Numbered from the stretch's first letter, positions 43,048-52,292 are shown. The stretch: DNA of 64,000 nucleotides from Lachnospiraceae bacterium (GCA_017520425.1 JAFXFO010000040.1:1-64000), one strand, 5' to 3'. Notes: generated by a model not told the origin, from the sequence alone. A program made the numbers and translations.

Positions 43048-44607
43048 ATGGATAGCAGGATACTTACCAATTACATAGACAGGATTTTTCGGTTTGCACT
43101 GGGTAAGACCTTTTCGGAGGATGAAGCAGAGGAGCTAACCCAGGAGATTCTGATAAATGCCATTACTTCCATGGGAAGGCTGCGGGAGGAAGAGAAGTTT
43201 GAACCCTGGCTTTGGGCCCTGGCGGCCAATACAGCCAGAAACTTTCGAAGGGGAAAAAGCAAACAGCGCGCGATGTTTGTTTACGATGCCCCCTTGGAAC
43301 TGTGTGAGGAACCCTTTGAGGAAGATGGTGACGAGGAACTTTATGCTTTGCTTCGGGAGAAGATAGCCGGACTATCCAAAATCTATCGGGAGATTGTGAT
43401 TTTTCACTATTATGACGGACTTTCCGTGAAGGAGATTTCTGAGAAGCTGGGAGTTCCCTCGGGGACGGTGACATGGCGATTATCAGAAGCAAGAAATAAG
43501 TTGAAAAAGGAGTGTGGAACCATGTTAGAAACAGCATTGAGACCCGTTACCATGCGGATTGACATTTACGGAAGCGGTAATTATGGAAAAACCCAACCCT
43601 TTCCGGATGTATATATTAGTGATGCTTTGTCCCAGAATATTTTGTATCACTGTTATGAGAGTCCTAAGGGGATAGAGGAACTGGCCAAGCTTTGCGGCGT
43701 ACCCGCATATTATGTGGAAGAACGGATGGAGAATCTGCTGGATAAATGTGCGGTGATACAGCCGGTAAAAGGCAAATATCAGACCGATTTCATCATATGG
43801 ACGGATAAATATGGGAAGTATTGCGAAGAGAATGCCCGGAAAGCCATGATGCCCATCATGGACCGGTTGGTGGAGGCCTTGGAAAAGCTTTATGTCAGGA
43901 TGGAAGAAGTTAATATTTACAAAGCGGAGAAATCCGCAGAGGAGCTGAAGTTCCTATATGGTGTGATGGCTTTTGATTATCTGGGGGGAAAGTACAAGTG
44001 GATGGACTATCCGCGCATCCCCATGAATTATGATGGAAATTGTTGGCGTTACCTGGCAAATATGGAGAGTGGAAAGTATCATAGGACGGAAATCGGAGTC
44101 CAGTGTTGTAGTAATCACTCTGATTTAAGTGTATCCAGACCGGAGGGGGCCTGTCTGCACATAGTGTATTCCATCCGGGGCTTTGGATGGCGGATGATGA
44201 TGTATGATACTTACATCAATGCCTGCCATGATATTTTGCTGACAGGTCAGGCGAAAGAACCGGGGATTGCAGCAGAAATCATACAGGAAGGATATGTGAA
44301 GCGCAACGAGAATGGTGAGCTTAAGGTTTTAGTGCCGGTCATAACCATAGAGCAGAAAAAGCAATTTGATGCTATTGTAGAAGAACTCTTTGAACCGCTG
44401 ATGAAGGAATATGTAGCAATCGTAGAGAAATTTATAGCAGGTTATAAGAAGTTGTTTCCCAAGCATCTGGAAGAGGATGCACAGCGTATGTGCCGGGGAT
44501 TTTTTGTGGGCTTTTACGATACGGTGGCAGAGTACTGTATCGAACAGGGAAAGCTGGCCAAGCCCAGCAGCGACTGGATTTGTGATGTGTTGGTACAGTG
44601 GAGGTGA
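43048..44607 (+). CDS. ECF-type sigma factor with large C-terminal extension (paralogue A)
   Basis: 519 residues from the ATG at 43048 (AAAGGTGG upstream; an earlier TTG is in the leader). Region 2 is at ~1-75 (LTQEILINAITSM, FEPWLWALAANTARNFRR) and region 4 at ~105-160 (YREIVIFHYYDGLSVKEISEKLGVPSGTVTWRLSEARNKLK). The next ~355 residues are not part of a normal sigma factor: a segment NYGKTQPFPDVYISDALSQN, a winged-helix-like piece (IEELAKLCGVPAYYVEERMENLLDKC) and a large unclassified sensor-like domain. It faces a paralogue of the same build at 44687-46333, tail to tail. Confidence 0.8.
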   Translation: MDSRILTNYIDRIFRFALGKTFSEDEAEELTQEILINAITSMGRLREEEKFEPWLWALAANTARNFRRGKSKQRAMFVYDAPLELCEEPFEEDGDEELYALLREKIAGLSKIYREIVIFHYYDGLSVKEISEKLGVPSGTVTWRLSEARNKLKKECGTMLETALRPVTMRIDIYGSGNYGKTQPFPDVYISDALSQNILYHCYESPKGIEELAKLCGVPAYYVEERMENLLDKCAVIQPVKGKYQTDFIIWTDKYGKYCEENARKAMMPIMDRLVEALEKLYVRMEEVNIYKAEKSAEELKFLYGVMAFDYLGGKYKWMDYPRIPMNYDGNCWRYLANMESGKYHRTEIGVQCCSNHSDLSVSRPEGACLHIVYSIRGFGWRMMMYDTYINACHDILLTGQAKEPGIAAEIIQEGYVKRNENGELKVLVPVITIEQKKQFDAIVEELFEPLMKEYVAIVEKFIAGYKKLFPKHLEEDAQRMCRGFFVGFYDTVAEYCIEQGKLAKPSSDWICDVLVQWR

Positions 44608-44656
44608 TAAATTGTCGCCATTGTACTTGCACAGTTTCCCCATAATGTAAAAATTT

Positions 44657-44681
44657 ACGGGCCCCTTGCGGAGCCCGTTTG
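44657..44681. terminator. Shared terminator between the two sigma-fusion genes
   Basis: ACGGGCCCC/GGAGCCCGT with a TTGC loop, followed by TTTG on the right and preceded by A-rich sequence on the left. It lies between two convergent genes. Confidence 0.7.
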
Positions 44682-44686
44682 TTTCG

Positions 44687-46333
44687 TCATTCCGGTAATA
44701 TATCACTGAACATAAGCAGTGTTGATGTAACCTTCTCCTGTTCCGTAAGGGGGCGGAAGGTGCCGTTTTCATACAGGATATCCAGGACCATGAGAGCAAC
44801 GGTACAACCGATAAAGTCCTGCACAGTATAGTGGATAATCAAATCCTGCATCTGTGGTGGATAATGTTTGGCTTCCTGCATGGCAAACTCCAGAACCTTA
44901 TCAGCATATTGCCTTTTGAAGTTTTCCTCCGGTTCGGGAAGCTGATGGAAATAAGCATGTTGATATATTAAGGCATGCGGAGTATCATTTTTCACAATCA
45001 CAATATTCACTTTATTATCTGCGGTAAGATACCCTCGATCCCTTAAGCGTTTGAATTTTTCAGCATTAACGGTACTGGCCGTAAGACTGCCATTCATAAA
45101 TTCATAGAGATATTCATAATCCGTATATAGATTGTTCTGCCACGTGCCTTGGCGAGAGCTGTATTTACTGTCTACAGACCAGGAGTTGACATGGGGGTAT
45201 TTCGTAGAATTTCGTACCATAAAGCCACAGGACAAGTATTTGGCCGGGTCAAATCTCGGTATGTAATCAGGGTCTTCCGGTTCCTGTTCCAAATCTATGG
45301 CGGCAATAAAGCTACCACCACGACCGGTTTTGATTTCATATATGGAACGGTCTATGGGACAGGGAAGGGCACATTTTTCTGCAATGGCATAAAAAATTAC
45401 AGCCGCTTCGAAAAGTTCGCGATTTCCGCTTGGGATATAAACATCTGCCATGTTCCGGACAGCATCCCGAACCAGCGGAACATATTCTTCCACCAGCCTC
45501 TTTGCAATCTCCTGCTGGAGTTGCAGTTTGCGGTCTGACAGTTCCGGAGAATAGGTACGGGGAGAGAATTTAACATAGGTAGTAAAACGGTTTTTGTCCA
45601 CTCGCACCAAGAAGCCGTTATTTTCCAGAAAAGCTATTTTGTCTTCAATGAATACGGGTGTAATTCCCAGTTCTTCCGCTATTTCTTCCGTGTTCTTTGG
45701 AGAATGATAAACGCTGTATACAATATTTAAGCTTAGCTTATCTCCCAAATAATATTCAGTAGCCGTATCCGTACCGGGATCCGGCATACCATCATGTGCG
45801 AAATTAACTGCTTTTATGGGGTTCAGCCCCAATCTTCCTATTTTTCGTTCCATATGAAAGCCCTCCTTTATTTCATTCCTTGACTTATTTAAGTGCCACT
45901 TAACAGTGCCCTCGGGAAGGTTCAGTAGCTTGGAGATATCCTTGATGGATTTGTTCTCATAGTAGTACAGAAAGACGATTTTTCTGCGATTCTTGGACAG
46001 ATACGCGATTTCCCGACGCAGAAGGTGCAGTTCTTCTTCATCCTCCTCAAAAGGAAATTCCTGCATATAAGGAATCTCCATACCATCCAGAGAGACGCCC
46101 AGATGCTTCTTTTTATAGGCCACATACTTGGCATATACATGTTGACTGATACGCCGGATGTAGCCGTCAAGATTGTAAATCTCCGGTACCTTTAACAGAG
46201 AGCGATAAAGTTCCTGTGCGATCTCCGCACAAAGCTCCTCCGCTTCTTCTGTGGAATAGCATTTGCGCATGGCAAAGCCATGAAGTTTTGGTAAGTATTC
46301 GGTTATGATTTCATCGGCTTTTTGCTTTTCCAC
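44687..46333 (-). CDS. ECF-type sigma factor with large C-terminal extension (paralogue B)
   Basis: 548 residues from a GTG start with AGGAGG upstream. Region 2: CYSTEEAEELCAEIAQELYRSL, DGYIRRISQHVYAKYVAYKKK; region 4: SKNRRKIVFLYYYENKSIKDISKLLNLPEGTVKWHLNKSRNEIK. The extension mirrors paralogue A: LSLNIVYSVYHSPKNTEEIAEELGITPVFIEDKIAFLENNGFL equals the winged-helix piece, followed by a large domain with a TTYVKFSP strand. Such fused sigma factors are repeated in Lachnospiraceae genomes; the extension may sense a ligand. Confidence 0.8.
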   Translation of the reverse strand: MEKQKADEIITEYLPKLHGFAMRKCYSTEEAEELCAEIAQELYRSLLKVPEIYNLDGYIRRISQHVYAKYVAYKKKHLGVSLDGMEIPYMQEFPFEEDEEELHLLRREIAYLSKNRRKIVFLYYYENKSIKDISKLLNLPEGTVKWHLNKSRNEIKEGFHMERKIGRLGLNPIKAVNFAHDGMPDPGTDTATEYYLGDKLSLNIVYSVYHSPKNTEEIAEELGITPVFIEDKIAFLENNGFLVRVDKNRFTTYVKFSPRTYSPELSDRKLQLQQEIAKRLVEEYVPLVRDAVRNMADVYIPSGNRELFEAAVIFYAIAEKCALPCPIDRSIYEIKTGRGGSFIAAIDLEQEPEDPDYIPRFDPAKYLSCGFMVRNSTKYPHVNSWSVDSKYSSRQGTWQNNLYTDYEYLYEFMNGSLTASTVNAEKFKRLRDRGYLTADNKVNIVIVKNDTPHALIYQHAYFHQLPEPEENFKRQYADKVLEFAMQEAKHYPPQMQDLIIHYTVQDFIGCTVALMVLDILYENGTFRPLTEQEKVTSTLLMFSDILPE

Positions 46334-46476
46334 AGAGACCTCCTGCTGTTAAGTGACTTGTTTCTCAGTGCTGTTGAATATATAGTGAGGGAAATTATAA
46401 AAAGGTTGGCGTTTTTCAAAAATATTTTAACAAACAAAAAATGTTGTATGCAATAGGATTTTTCCGGGAGGTTGTA

Positions 46477-46506
46477 TTGACATAATACCCTAAAAAACAC
46501 TATACT
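46477..46506 (+). promoter_or_regulatory. Promoter for FGGY kinase gene
   Basis: TTGACA (46477-46482), 18-bp spacer, TATACT (46501-46506). The ~120-nt leader to the ATG has a small GGTCTG-AAGA-CAGACC hairpin and a repeated CGGTCGGGA (46573 and 46594), so it may be structured. Confidence 0.75.
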
Positions 46507-46633
46507 AAAGGGGAGTGTAACGATTTACACGGTAGGGTCTGAAGACAGACCGAAAAAGTGTTTTGAAAGTATGCGGTCGGGACGAAAAACAGCCCGGTCG
46601 GGAGAATATTTGGAAAGAAAAGGAGATGCTGGA

Positions 46634-48226
46634 ATGAACGCAAAAGAACTTATTGTAAACGGGAAAGCTGCACTTGGTATCGAGTTTGGATCTACCAGAA
46701 TCAAGGCAGTATTAATCGGAGAGAAGCACGAGACATTGGCACTGGGTACCCATGACTGGGAGAACCGTCTGGTGGATGGTATCTGGACTTATACCTTAGA
46801 AGATATTTGGGGTGGTTTGCAGGATTGTTATGCAAGCCTGGTAGCAGATGTAAAGGCAAAATATGATGCAGACATTACCAAGCTTTCTGCGATCGGTTTC
46901 TCTGCTATGATGCACGGTTATCTGGCATTTGATAAAGATGACAATTTACTGGTACCTTTTCGTACCTGGAGAAATACCATTACTGCACAGTCCAGTGCAA
47001 TCCTGACTGAGAAGCTTGGCTTCAATATTCCTCAGAGATGGAGCATTTCTCACTTGTATCAGGCAGTACTGAACAAGGAAGAGCATGTAAAGGATGTGGC
47101 ATTCTTTACCACCCTGGCAGGATATATTCATTACAAATTGACAGGCGAGAAGGTACTTGGTGTGGGCGATGCCTCCGGTATGTTCCCTATCGATGCGACT
47201 ACCTGTGACTACAATCAGAAGATGATTGCTCAGTTTGATGAATTGATGGCAAAGGAAGGCTTCGGCTGGAAGCTTAACGACATCCTTCCTAAGAGTCTGA
47301 ACGCCGGTGAGGCAGCAGGTACTTTGACAGCCGAAGGTGCAAAATTGTTAGACCTTTCCGGCAAGCTGGAAGCAGGCATTCCTCTTTGTCCTCCGGAAGG
47401 TGATGCAGGCACCGGTATGGTAGCAACCAATGCGGTGGCGGTAGGAACCGGTAATGTATCCGCAGGAACTTCCATCTTCTCTATGATTGTAACCAAGGAA
47501 GATTTGAAGGGTGTACATGAGGAAATCGATATGGTAACCACTCCCGACGGTAAGCCCGTAGCGATGGTACATTGTAACAACTGTACTTCCGACTTAAATG
47601 CATGGGTAAATCTGTTCAAGGAATTTGCAGATACCTTTGGCATGAGTGTAGATATGAACGATTTGTACGGAACCCTTTACCGTAAGGCTTTAGAGGGCGA
47701 TGCTGATTGTGGCGGACTGGTATCCTTCAACTACTTCTCAGGCGAGCCTGTAACCGGCTTTGCAGAAGGACGTCCCATGTTTGTTCGTAAGCCTGACGCA
47801 AAGTTCAGCTTGGCAAACTTTATGAGAACCCATATCCTGTCCTCTCTGGCAACCATTAAGATTGGTAACGATATCCTGATTAAGGAAGAGGGCGTAACCG
47901 TAGACTGCATCATGGGTCACGGCGGATTGTTCAAAACTCCCGTGGTTGGTCAGAAACTTTTGGCAGCAGCTTTGAACACTTCTGTAACCGTCATGGATAC
48001 CGCAAGTGAAGGTGGTCCTTGGGGTATGGCAGTACTTGCTGCGTATATGGCAAACAAGGCTGAGGGCGAATCCTTAAGTGCTTACTTAAATGACAAGGTA
48101 TTTGCAGGACAGACCGGTACTACTCTGGCTCCCGATGCAGCAGATGTAGCAGGCTTCGATGCCTTCGTAGAAAGCTACAAGGCTTGCTTTGCAGCAGAGC
48201 ACGGGGCAGTAGATGAGTGGAAATAG
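46634..48226 (+). CDS. FGGY family carbohydrate kinase
   Basis: 530 residues from the ATG at 46634 (AAAAGGAGA upstream; an earlier in-frame ATG at 46571 lies in the leader). The ASKHA fold opens with [17 protein letters not shown], has the sugar-binding [12 protein letters not shown] and [28 protein letters not shown] and the ATP-binding [15 protein letters not shown] and [15 protein letters not shown] loops. Length and pattern fit xylulokinase or L-ribulokinase-like members. The araD-type epimerase (57789) and the transketolase genes downstream suggest a pentose substrate. A strong terminator follows. Confidence 0.88.
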   Translation: MNAKELIVNGKAALGIEFGSTRIKAVLIGEKHETLALGTHDWENRLVDGIWTYTLEDIWGGLQDCYASLVADVKAKYDADITKLSAIGFSAMMHGYLAFDKDDNLLVPFRTWRNTITAQSSAILTEKLGFNIPQRWSISHLYQAVLNKEEHVKDVAFFTTLAGYIHYKLTGEKVLGVGDASGMFPIDATTCDYNQKMIAQFDELMAKEGFGWKLNDILPKSLNAGEAAGTLTAEGAKLLDLSGKLEAGIPLCPPEGDAGTGMVATNAVAVGTGNVSAGTSIFSMIVTKEDLKGVHEEIDMVTTPDGKPVAMVHCNNCTSDLNAWVNLFKEFADTFGMSVDMNDLYGTLYRKALEGDADCGGLVSFNYFSGEPVTGFAEGRPMFVRKPDAKFSLANFMRTHILSSLATIKIGNDILIKEEGVTVDCIMGHGGLFKTPVVGQKLLAAALNTSVTVMDTASEGGPWGMAVLAAYMANKAEGESLSAYLNDKVFAGQTGTTLAPDAADVAGFDAFVESYKACFAAEHGAVDEWK

Positions 48227-48247
48227 AATAAGTTTTTAGGAATAGGC

Positions 48248-48280
48248 AAAGGGCAAATCAAAAATGATTTGCCCTTTATA
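48248..48280 (+). terminator. Terminator after FGGY kinase
   Basis: AAAGGGCAAATCA and TGATTTGCCCTTT form a perfect 13-bp stem with an AAAA loop, then AT-rich sequence. Confidence 0.85.
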
Positions 48281-48344
48281 CTAACTTGATGAAGGTATAA
48301 TTCTTTTCGGGATTTTATACTTGTGGCATTCCGATTCTGTTGCG

Positions 48345-48516
48345 AGTATCTATAGGCCAAAATAGGAAGAATAGTATCCATTTTTAGTCTGAAAAAGGAT
48401 ACTAATATGATAATTATTATGAATAGATACTAAATTGGTCTAAAAGCACTCTAAAAGTAGTTGAATTTGGGTGAAAAGGGATACCAAATGAGTTAAATTT
48501 AGTCTATAGATACTTG
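48345..48516 (+). repeat. Phased GATACT/AGTATC motif region before AAC(6')-like gene
   Basis: Inverted words AGTATCTAT (48345), AGTATCCAT (48373) and direct words GGATACTAA (48397), AGATACTAA (48425), GGATACCAA (48479), AGATACTTG (48508) lie at ~27-28-bp steps, with one copy missing near 48452. Pairs 48373/48397 (8 bp) and 48345/48425 (7 bp) are nested around 48388. The region is otherwise AT-rich with no gene (48227-48573). Confidence 0.55.
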
Positions 48517-48573
48517 CGGTGTAGTAGTCCCTACAAAAGAGTGTAGACACTATAATTAAGAGGGAAGATGGTT

Positions 48574-49008
48574 ATGATTAAGCAGGCAACTAAAAAAGAG
48601 GCGATGTGTTTAGCCAAGCTGGCAATTCAGATGTGGGAAGACAATGAAATAGAGGAATTGGTCGGACATTTTGAGGGATTGGTGGCTGATGAGGAGGCGG
48701 CCTGTTTCTTGAAATACGTGGATGAAAAGGCAGTAGGCTTTGCTCAGTGTCAGCTTCGGCATGATTATGTGGAAGGGACGGAGACTTCACCAGTGGGGTA
48801 CCTGGAAGGAATCTTGGTGGAGGAAGCATATCGTCATAAAGGATATGCCAAGGAGCTTCTGCGAGCATGCGAGCAGTGGGCCAAGAGTAAGGGCTGTAGC
48901 GAGTTCGCCAGCGATTGCGAGCTGGATAATGAGGAAAGCCTGCGCTTCCATATGGCCATGCAGTTTGAGGAAGCAAATCGGGTGATTTGTTTTAAGAAGA
49001 ATATTTGA
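48574..49008 (+). CDS. AAC(6')-type aminoglycoside N-acetyltransferase-like GNAT
   Basis: 144 residues from the ATG at 48574. It shares the AAC(6') pattern throughout: FLKYVDEKAVGFAQCQLRHDYVEGTETSPVGYLEGILVEEAYRHKGYAKELL, then WAKSKGCSEFASDCELDNEESLRFH. The YVEGTETSPVGYLEGI block is especially typical. Family members acetylate the 6'-amine of aminoglycosides; whether this one gives resistance is unknown. The upstream region contains the phased GATACT motifs. Confidence 0.82.
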   Translation: MIKQATKKEAMCLAKLAIQMWEDNEIEELVGHFEGLVADEEAACFLKYVDEKAVGFAQCQLRHDYVEGTETSPVGYLEGILVEEAYRHKGYAKELLRACEQWAKSKGCSEFASDCELDNEESLRFHMAMQFEEANRVICFKKNI

Positions 49009-49042
49009 TTTAGAGGGTTGTTATAGGGGATTTTCGTGGGAT

Positions 49043-49527
49043 AACAGATATATGTGGGTAAAAGCAGGATTCTATCTGCAGTATATGGTGATGGACTTGG
49101 TGCTATGACATATATAAAGCAGGAAATAGCGAAAGCTATCTGCAACTATGGATAGGTTTTGTGGCGGTATGACAGATAGAAGTCCGGTAAATAAGAAAAC
49201 TATCTGTTAAGAAATGAACAAGAAAGAGTCATACGACGGATAGCAATGTGGAAAAAAACAAACTATCCGTTAAAGCGCAAGAAAGAGAAGATTGTTTGAC
49301 AGATATATTTGCTGAGATGTGCAAATATATCTGTAGGATATGCAAAAAAGAGATGTCTGTACGACATATAGAAGATGATTAACATGGAAATCTGTCCGTA
49401 TGAACGAGAACTGGAGAGTTGATTTGGGCGGATAGAAGGAGTAGGAATAGTTAATCTATCCGTCAGCCATGAAATAAGGAAAGTATATAGGCATATAGGA
49501 ACGTCGATATTTGTAATGCTATCTGCA
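49043..49527. repeat. Tandem array of eight hairpin units, period 63-65 bp
   Basis: Eight units, each a 9-bp arm, a 19-20-nt loop, the complementary 9-bp arm, then a 25-27-nt spacer. Left arms start at 49043, 49107, 49171, 49235, 49298, 49363, 49427 and 49490; right arms at 49072, 49136, 49200, 49263, 49327, 49392, 49456 and 49519. Examples: GACAGATAG/CTATCTGTT, GACGGATAG/CTATCCGTT, GGCGGATAG/CTATCCGTC. Arms differ between units but stay paired. Loops and spacers are dissimilar except for purine-rich AAGAAAGAG-like spacers. The 595-bp gap (49009-49603) holds no gene. Confidence 0.85.
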
Positions 49528-49603
49528 GCAAGGCCTAATGTTGGGTTTGTTGCAAGACAATCTACATAGAAACATCTATAAATTTTGGGGGATGAAATAG
49601 CAA

Positions 49604-50194
49604 ATGATGCAAACAAACAATGTAGAAACAAAAAATACTTATATTGAAACGGAGCGTTTATTTTTGCGCCACTTTCAGGAAGGGGATGCGGAGGATGTAT
49701 ATGAATATCTGGCGGAGCCGGCGGTAAATTGCTTCGCCTGCATGAAGCTGAATTCATTAGAAGATGCTAAGGCTGCAGTGAAGGAACGGGCGGAGGAGGC
49801 AGAGTACTATTTTGCCATCGTGCTGAAAGAAAGCAGCAAGGTGATAGGAGAGATTTTTGCGTATCCTGAGTTACACTCTCCGGAGGAGGAAGCAATAAGG
49901 GATACCTTCAGTCCCTGCTGGATGCTGAATAAAGAATACTACGGCAAGGGCTATGCCTACGAGGCGGCGAAGGCAGTTTTTGATTATCTGTTTCAGGAAA
50001 AAGGAGCCAGACGTATCTATGCGTATACGGAGGACTATAATGTGTCCTGTCAGGGGCTATGCGAAAAGCTGGGCATGCGTAGAGAAGGATTATTTAAGGA
50101 GTTTGTCTCTTTTGTAAATGATGAGGATGGAAAACCCATATACGAAAATACATATCAATATGCCATACTGAAAAAAGAGTGGGAGAGTAGGTAG
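49604..50194 (+). CDS. GNAT acetyltransferase, RimJ/RimL type
   Basis: 196 residues. It starts with a strand TYIETERLFLRHFQEGDAEDVYEYL, has FAIVLKESSKVIGEIFAYPEL, the acetyl-CoA-binding NKEYYGKGYAYEAAKAVFDYLF and GARRIYAYTEDYNVSCQGLCEKLGMRREG, closing with YEN-YQYAILKKEW. RimJ/RimL relatives acetylate protein N-termini or small molecules. It is the first gene after the hairpin array and leads an operon-like set with the APH gene 12 bp downstream. Confidence 0.85.
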   Translation: MMQTNNVETKNTYIETERLFLRHFQEGDAEDVYEYLAEPAVNCFACMKLNSLEDAKAAVKERAEEAEYYFAIVLKESSKVIGEIFAYPELHSPEEEAIRDTFSPCWMLNKEYYGKGYAYEAAKAVFDYLFQEKGARRIYAYTEDYNVSCQGLCEKLGMRREGLFKEFVSFVNDEDGKPIYENTYQYAILKKEWESR

Positions 50195-50206
50195 GAGGAG
50201 TATCAT

Positions 50207-51202
50207 TTGAAGAGTTTGTTAGAGCGTGCAAAGGAACTATTTGAACTGGATGGCTATGAATGCAGTCCTGTGAATGAGCATGAGGGTGGTCGTAACTCAG
50301 TTTATGTTTGTAGTATGGATGAGGAGAAGCAGTATGTGCTTCGTATTTCCGGACTGAGTGACCGGTGTGAGGAAGATTATTTGGCGGAGACAGAGTATGT
50401 GCGTTTCTTGGCAGAGAATGGAGCACCGGTGGCAGATGTGATTTCTTCTGTGCAGGGCAAATTGGTAGAGTGCGTGGAATGGGAAGGCACCATGAATTAT
50501 ATCAGTCTGTTTGCTTATGCTAAGGGTATGCTGATTTGCGACAATGGATACCGCTATCGGGAAGGTGCACCTTTGGAGGAGTATTTCTACAATACCGGAA
50601 AGGTTTTGGGCATCATTCACAGACTGTCCAAGAACTATGCCCCTATCCATAGACGCGCGGAATACTTTGACAAATACAATATGGAATATATAAACAAGTT
50701 GATTCCGGATACTTACGGAGAACTGAAGGCGGCCATTTCCAAGCGTTTGGAGGCATTCAAGGCTTTGCCGATGGATGCAGAAGCTTATGGGCTGGTACAT
50801 TTTGATTTCAGTGACGGCAACTATCATATTGATATGAGCAATGGTGATATAACAACTTTTGATTTTGATAATTGTATGAACTGTTGGTACATGTTTGATT
50901 TGGCCAATCTCTGGACCCATGGGGAAGGTTGGTTTCGATTTGAGCAGGACCCGGCAAAGCGCATGGAATACATGAAGGGGTATTTTAAGGTTATCTTGGA
51001 AGGCTACCGAAGTGAAACAGATGTGGCGGAGGAACTTTTGGAACAGTTGCCCTTGTTTATTGATATGGTGCTGATCGAAAATATTGTAGATGAGTGTGAA
51101 TGTGCCCTGCGGGAAGGAGAAGAAGTAGATTACGAGGATATCGAGGATGCGGCGGAGTGTCTCATAGAGAACATACCATACGCGGGAATTGGAGAGGAAT
51201 AA
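50207..51202 (+). CDS. Aminoglycoside/choline-phosphotransferase family protein
   Basis: 331 residues from a TTG start with AGGAGGAG upstream. It has the ATP-binding VYVCSMDEEKQYVLRISG, the catalytic GLVHFDFSDGNYHI (HxDxxxxN) and ITTFDFDNCMNCWYMFDLANL (metal DFD). Length exceeds APH(3') and fits homoserine-kinase-type or choline-type members of the superfamily. Substrate unknown. The next gene begins 2 bp after the stop codon. Confidence 0.82.
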   Translation: MKSLLERAKELFELDGYECSPVNEHEGGRNSVYVCSMDEEKQYVLRISGLSDRCEEDYLAETEYVRFLAENGAPVADVISSVQGKLVECVEWEGTMNYISLFAYAKGMLICDNGYRYREGAPLEEYFYNTGKVLGIIHRLSKNYAPIHRRAEYFDKYNMEYINKLIPDTYGELKAAISKRLEAFKALPMDAEAYGLVHFDFSDGNYHIDMSNGDITTFDFDNCMNCWYMFDLANLWTHGEGWFRFEQDPAKRMEYMKGYFKVILEGYRSETDVAEELLEQLPLFIDMVLIENIVDECECALREGEEVDYEDIEDAAECLIENIPYAGIGEE

Positions 51203-51203
51203 T

Positions 51204-51740
51204 ATGAATGTGATTGAGGCAATAAAAAACAGACACAGCTACAGAGGGAAATTTAAATCCACACCGGTACCGAGAGAGGATTTAATCACGATTATGGAAG
51301 CCGCTTTGGCGGCACCTTCCGGCTGTAATAAGCAGACCACCAGCCTGATAGCGGTGGACGATCCGGAGGTGTTGAAAAAGATTTTTGCAGTTATCGACCC
51401 GCCGGTGGGCGAGACGGCTCCTGCTATCATTTGCGTTCTGACCCGCAGAATTTGTGCTTACAGGGACAAGTGCTTTGCAGTGCAGGACTATTCAGCTGCC
51501 ATTCAAAATATGCTACTTGCCATCGTAGAACTGGGCTATCAGAGCTGCTGGTACGAGGGACATATTACAGACGAGGATAGAATCGGTTACCGGATGGCGC
51601 AGGTGCTGAATGTGCCCGATGAGTACGAGCTGGTGTGCTTCCTGCCGGTGGGCATTGCGGAAGAAGAGCCTGTAGGGCCAATGAAGCAGGCTTTTGAGGA
51701 GAGAGCTTGGTTTAATGGATTTGGGGAGAAAGAATTATGA
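51204..51740 (+). CDS. Nitroreductase family protein
   Basis: 178 residues. FMN-binding pattern at the start: IEAIKNRHSYRGKFKSTPVPREDL and AALAAPSGCNKQTTSLIAVDD, plus AVQDYSAAIQNMLLAIVELGYQSCWYEGHI. Probable oxidoreductase for flavins, nitro compounds or quinones. The stop codon overlaps the next start by ATGA. Confidence 0.9.
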   Translation: MNVIEAIKNRHSYRGKFKSTPVPREDLITIMEAALAAPSGCNKQTTSLIAVDDPEVLKKIFAVIDPPVGETAPAIICVLTRRICAYRDKCFAVQDYSAAIQNMLLAIVELGYQSCWYEGHITDEDRIGYRMAQVLNVPDEYELVCFLPVGIAEEEPVGPMKQAFEERAWFNGFGEKEL

Positions 51741-52258
51741 GACTAAGACCATACCAAAAGAAAGATTTCGAAGTAATATCCAAGTGGATAACCCAGGAGC
51801 GTGCCCATGCTTTGTGGTGTGCCAATCTGATACCCTATCCACTGGAAAAGGAAAGCTTTTATAAGCTATTGGCAGAAGCTGAGGAACGCTTCGGGGACAG
51901 TCCCTTTGTAGCCACTACCGAGGAAGGAAAAGTGGTTGGTTTCTTCTGTTTTTCGGTAAACCTAAGTACAAACGAAGGCATGTTAAAGTTTGTGGTCATT
52001 GACGCTTCTGAACGCAACAAGGGATATGGCTGTGAAATGCTTAAGCTGGCTGTAAAATATGCCTTTGAAATTGCGAAGGCGGATGCGGTGCAGCTGAATG
52101 TATTTCCGGAAAATCCGGGCGCGAAGAGGTGCTATGAAAAGGTGGGCTTTAAAGAGAGAGTACTTACCGAAGGGGCTTTTCGATATAAAGAAGAAGCTTG
52201 GGGAAGATGTAATATGGTGATTTTTAGAGAGGATATAAGAAAGATACCGTTCGGATGA
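51737..52258 (+). CDS. GNAT family acetyltransferase
   Basis: 173 residues, starting in the nitroreductase stop codon. Acetyl-CoA motif VIDASERNKGYGCEMLKLAVKYAFE and NVFPENPGAKRCYEKVGFKER match RimI-like enzymes. Substrate unknown. The gene ends inside the left arm of a terminator. Confidence 0.85.
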   Translation: MRLRPYQKKDFEVISKWITQERAHALWCANLIPYPLEKESFYKLLAEAEERFGDSPFVATTEEGKVVGFFCFSVNLSTNEGMLKFVVIDASERNKGYGCEMLKLAVKYAFEIAKADAVQLNVFPENPGAKRCYEKVGFKERVLTEGAFRYKEEAWGRCNMVIFREDIRKIPFG

Positions 52259-52275
52259 CAGGTATCTTTCTTTTT
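52238..52275 (+). terminator. Terminator overlapping the acetyltransferase stop codon
   Basis: AGAAAGATACC (52238-52248) pairs with GGTATCTTTCT (52261-52271), then TTTT. It separates the acetyltransferase operon from AbiE. Confidence 0.8.
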
Positions 52276-52292
52276 AAAATATTAATTTTTCT

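Noticed and set aside
49043-49527. CRISPR array
   Set aside because: The repeated words are short inverted arms with unrelated loops; no conserved 25-37-bp direct repeat and no cas genes are present.
49263-49757. Minus-strand 164-codon reading frame across the hairpin array
   Set aside because: It runs over the array and into the next gene, has no ribosome binding site and Pro/Ser-rich composition typical of a shadow frame.
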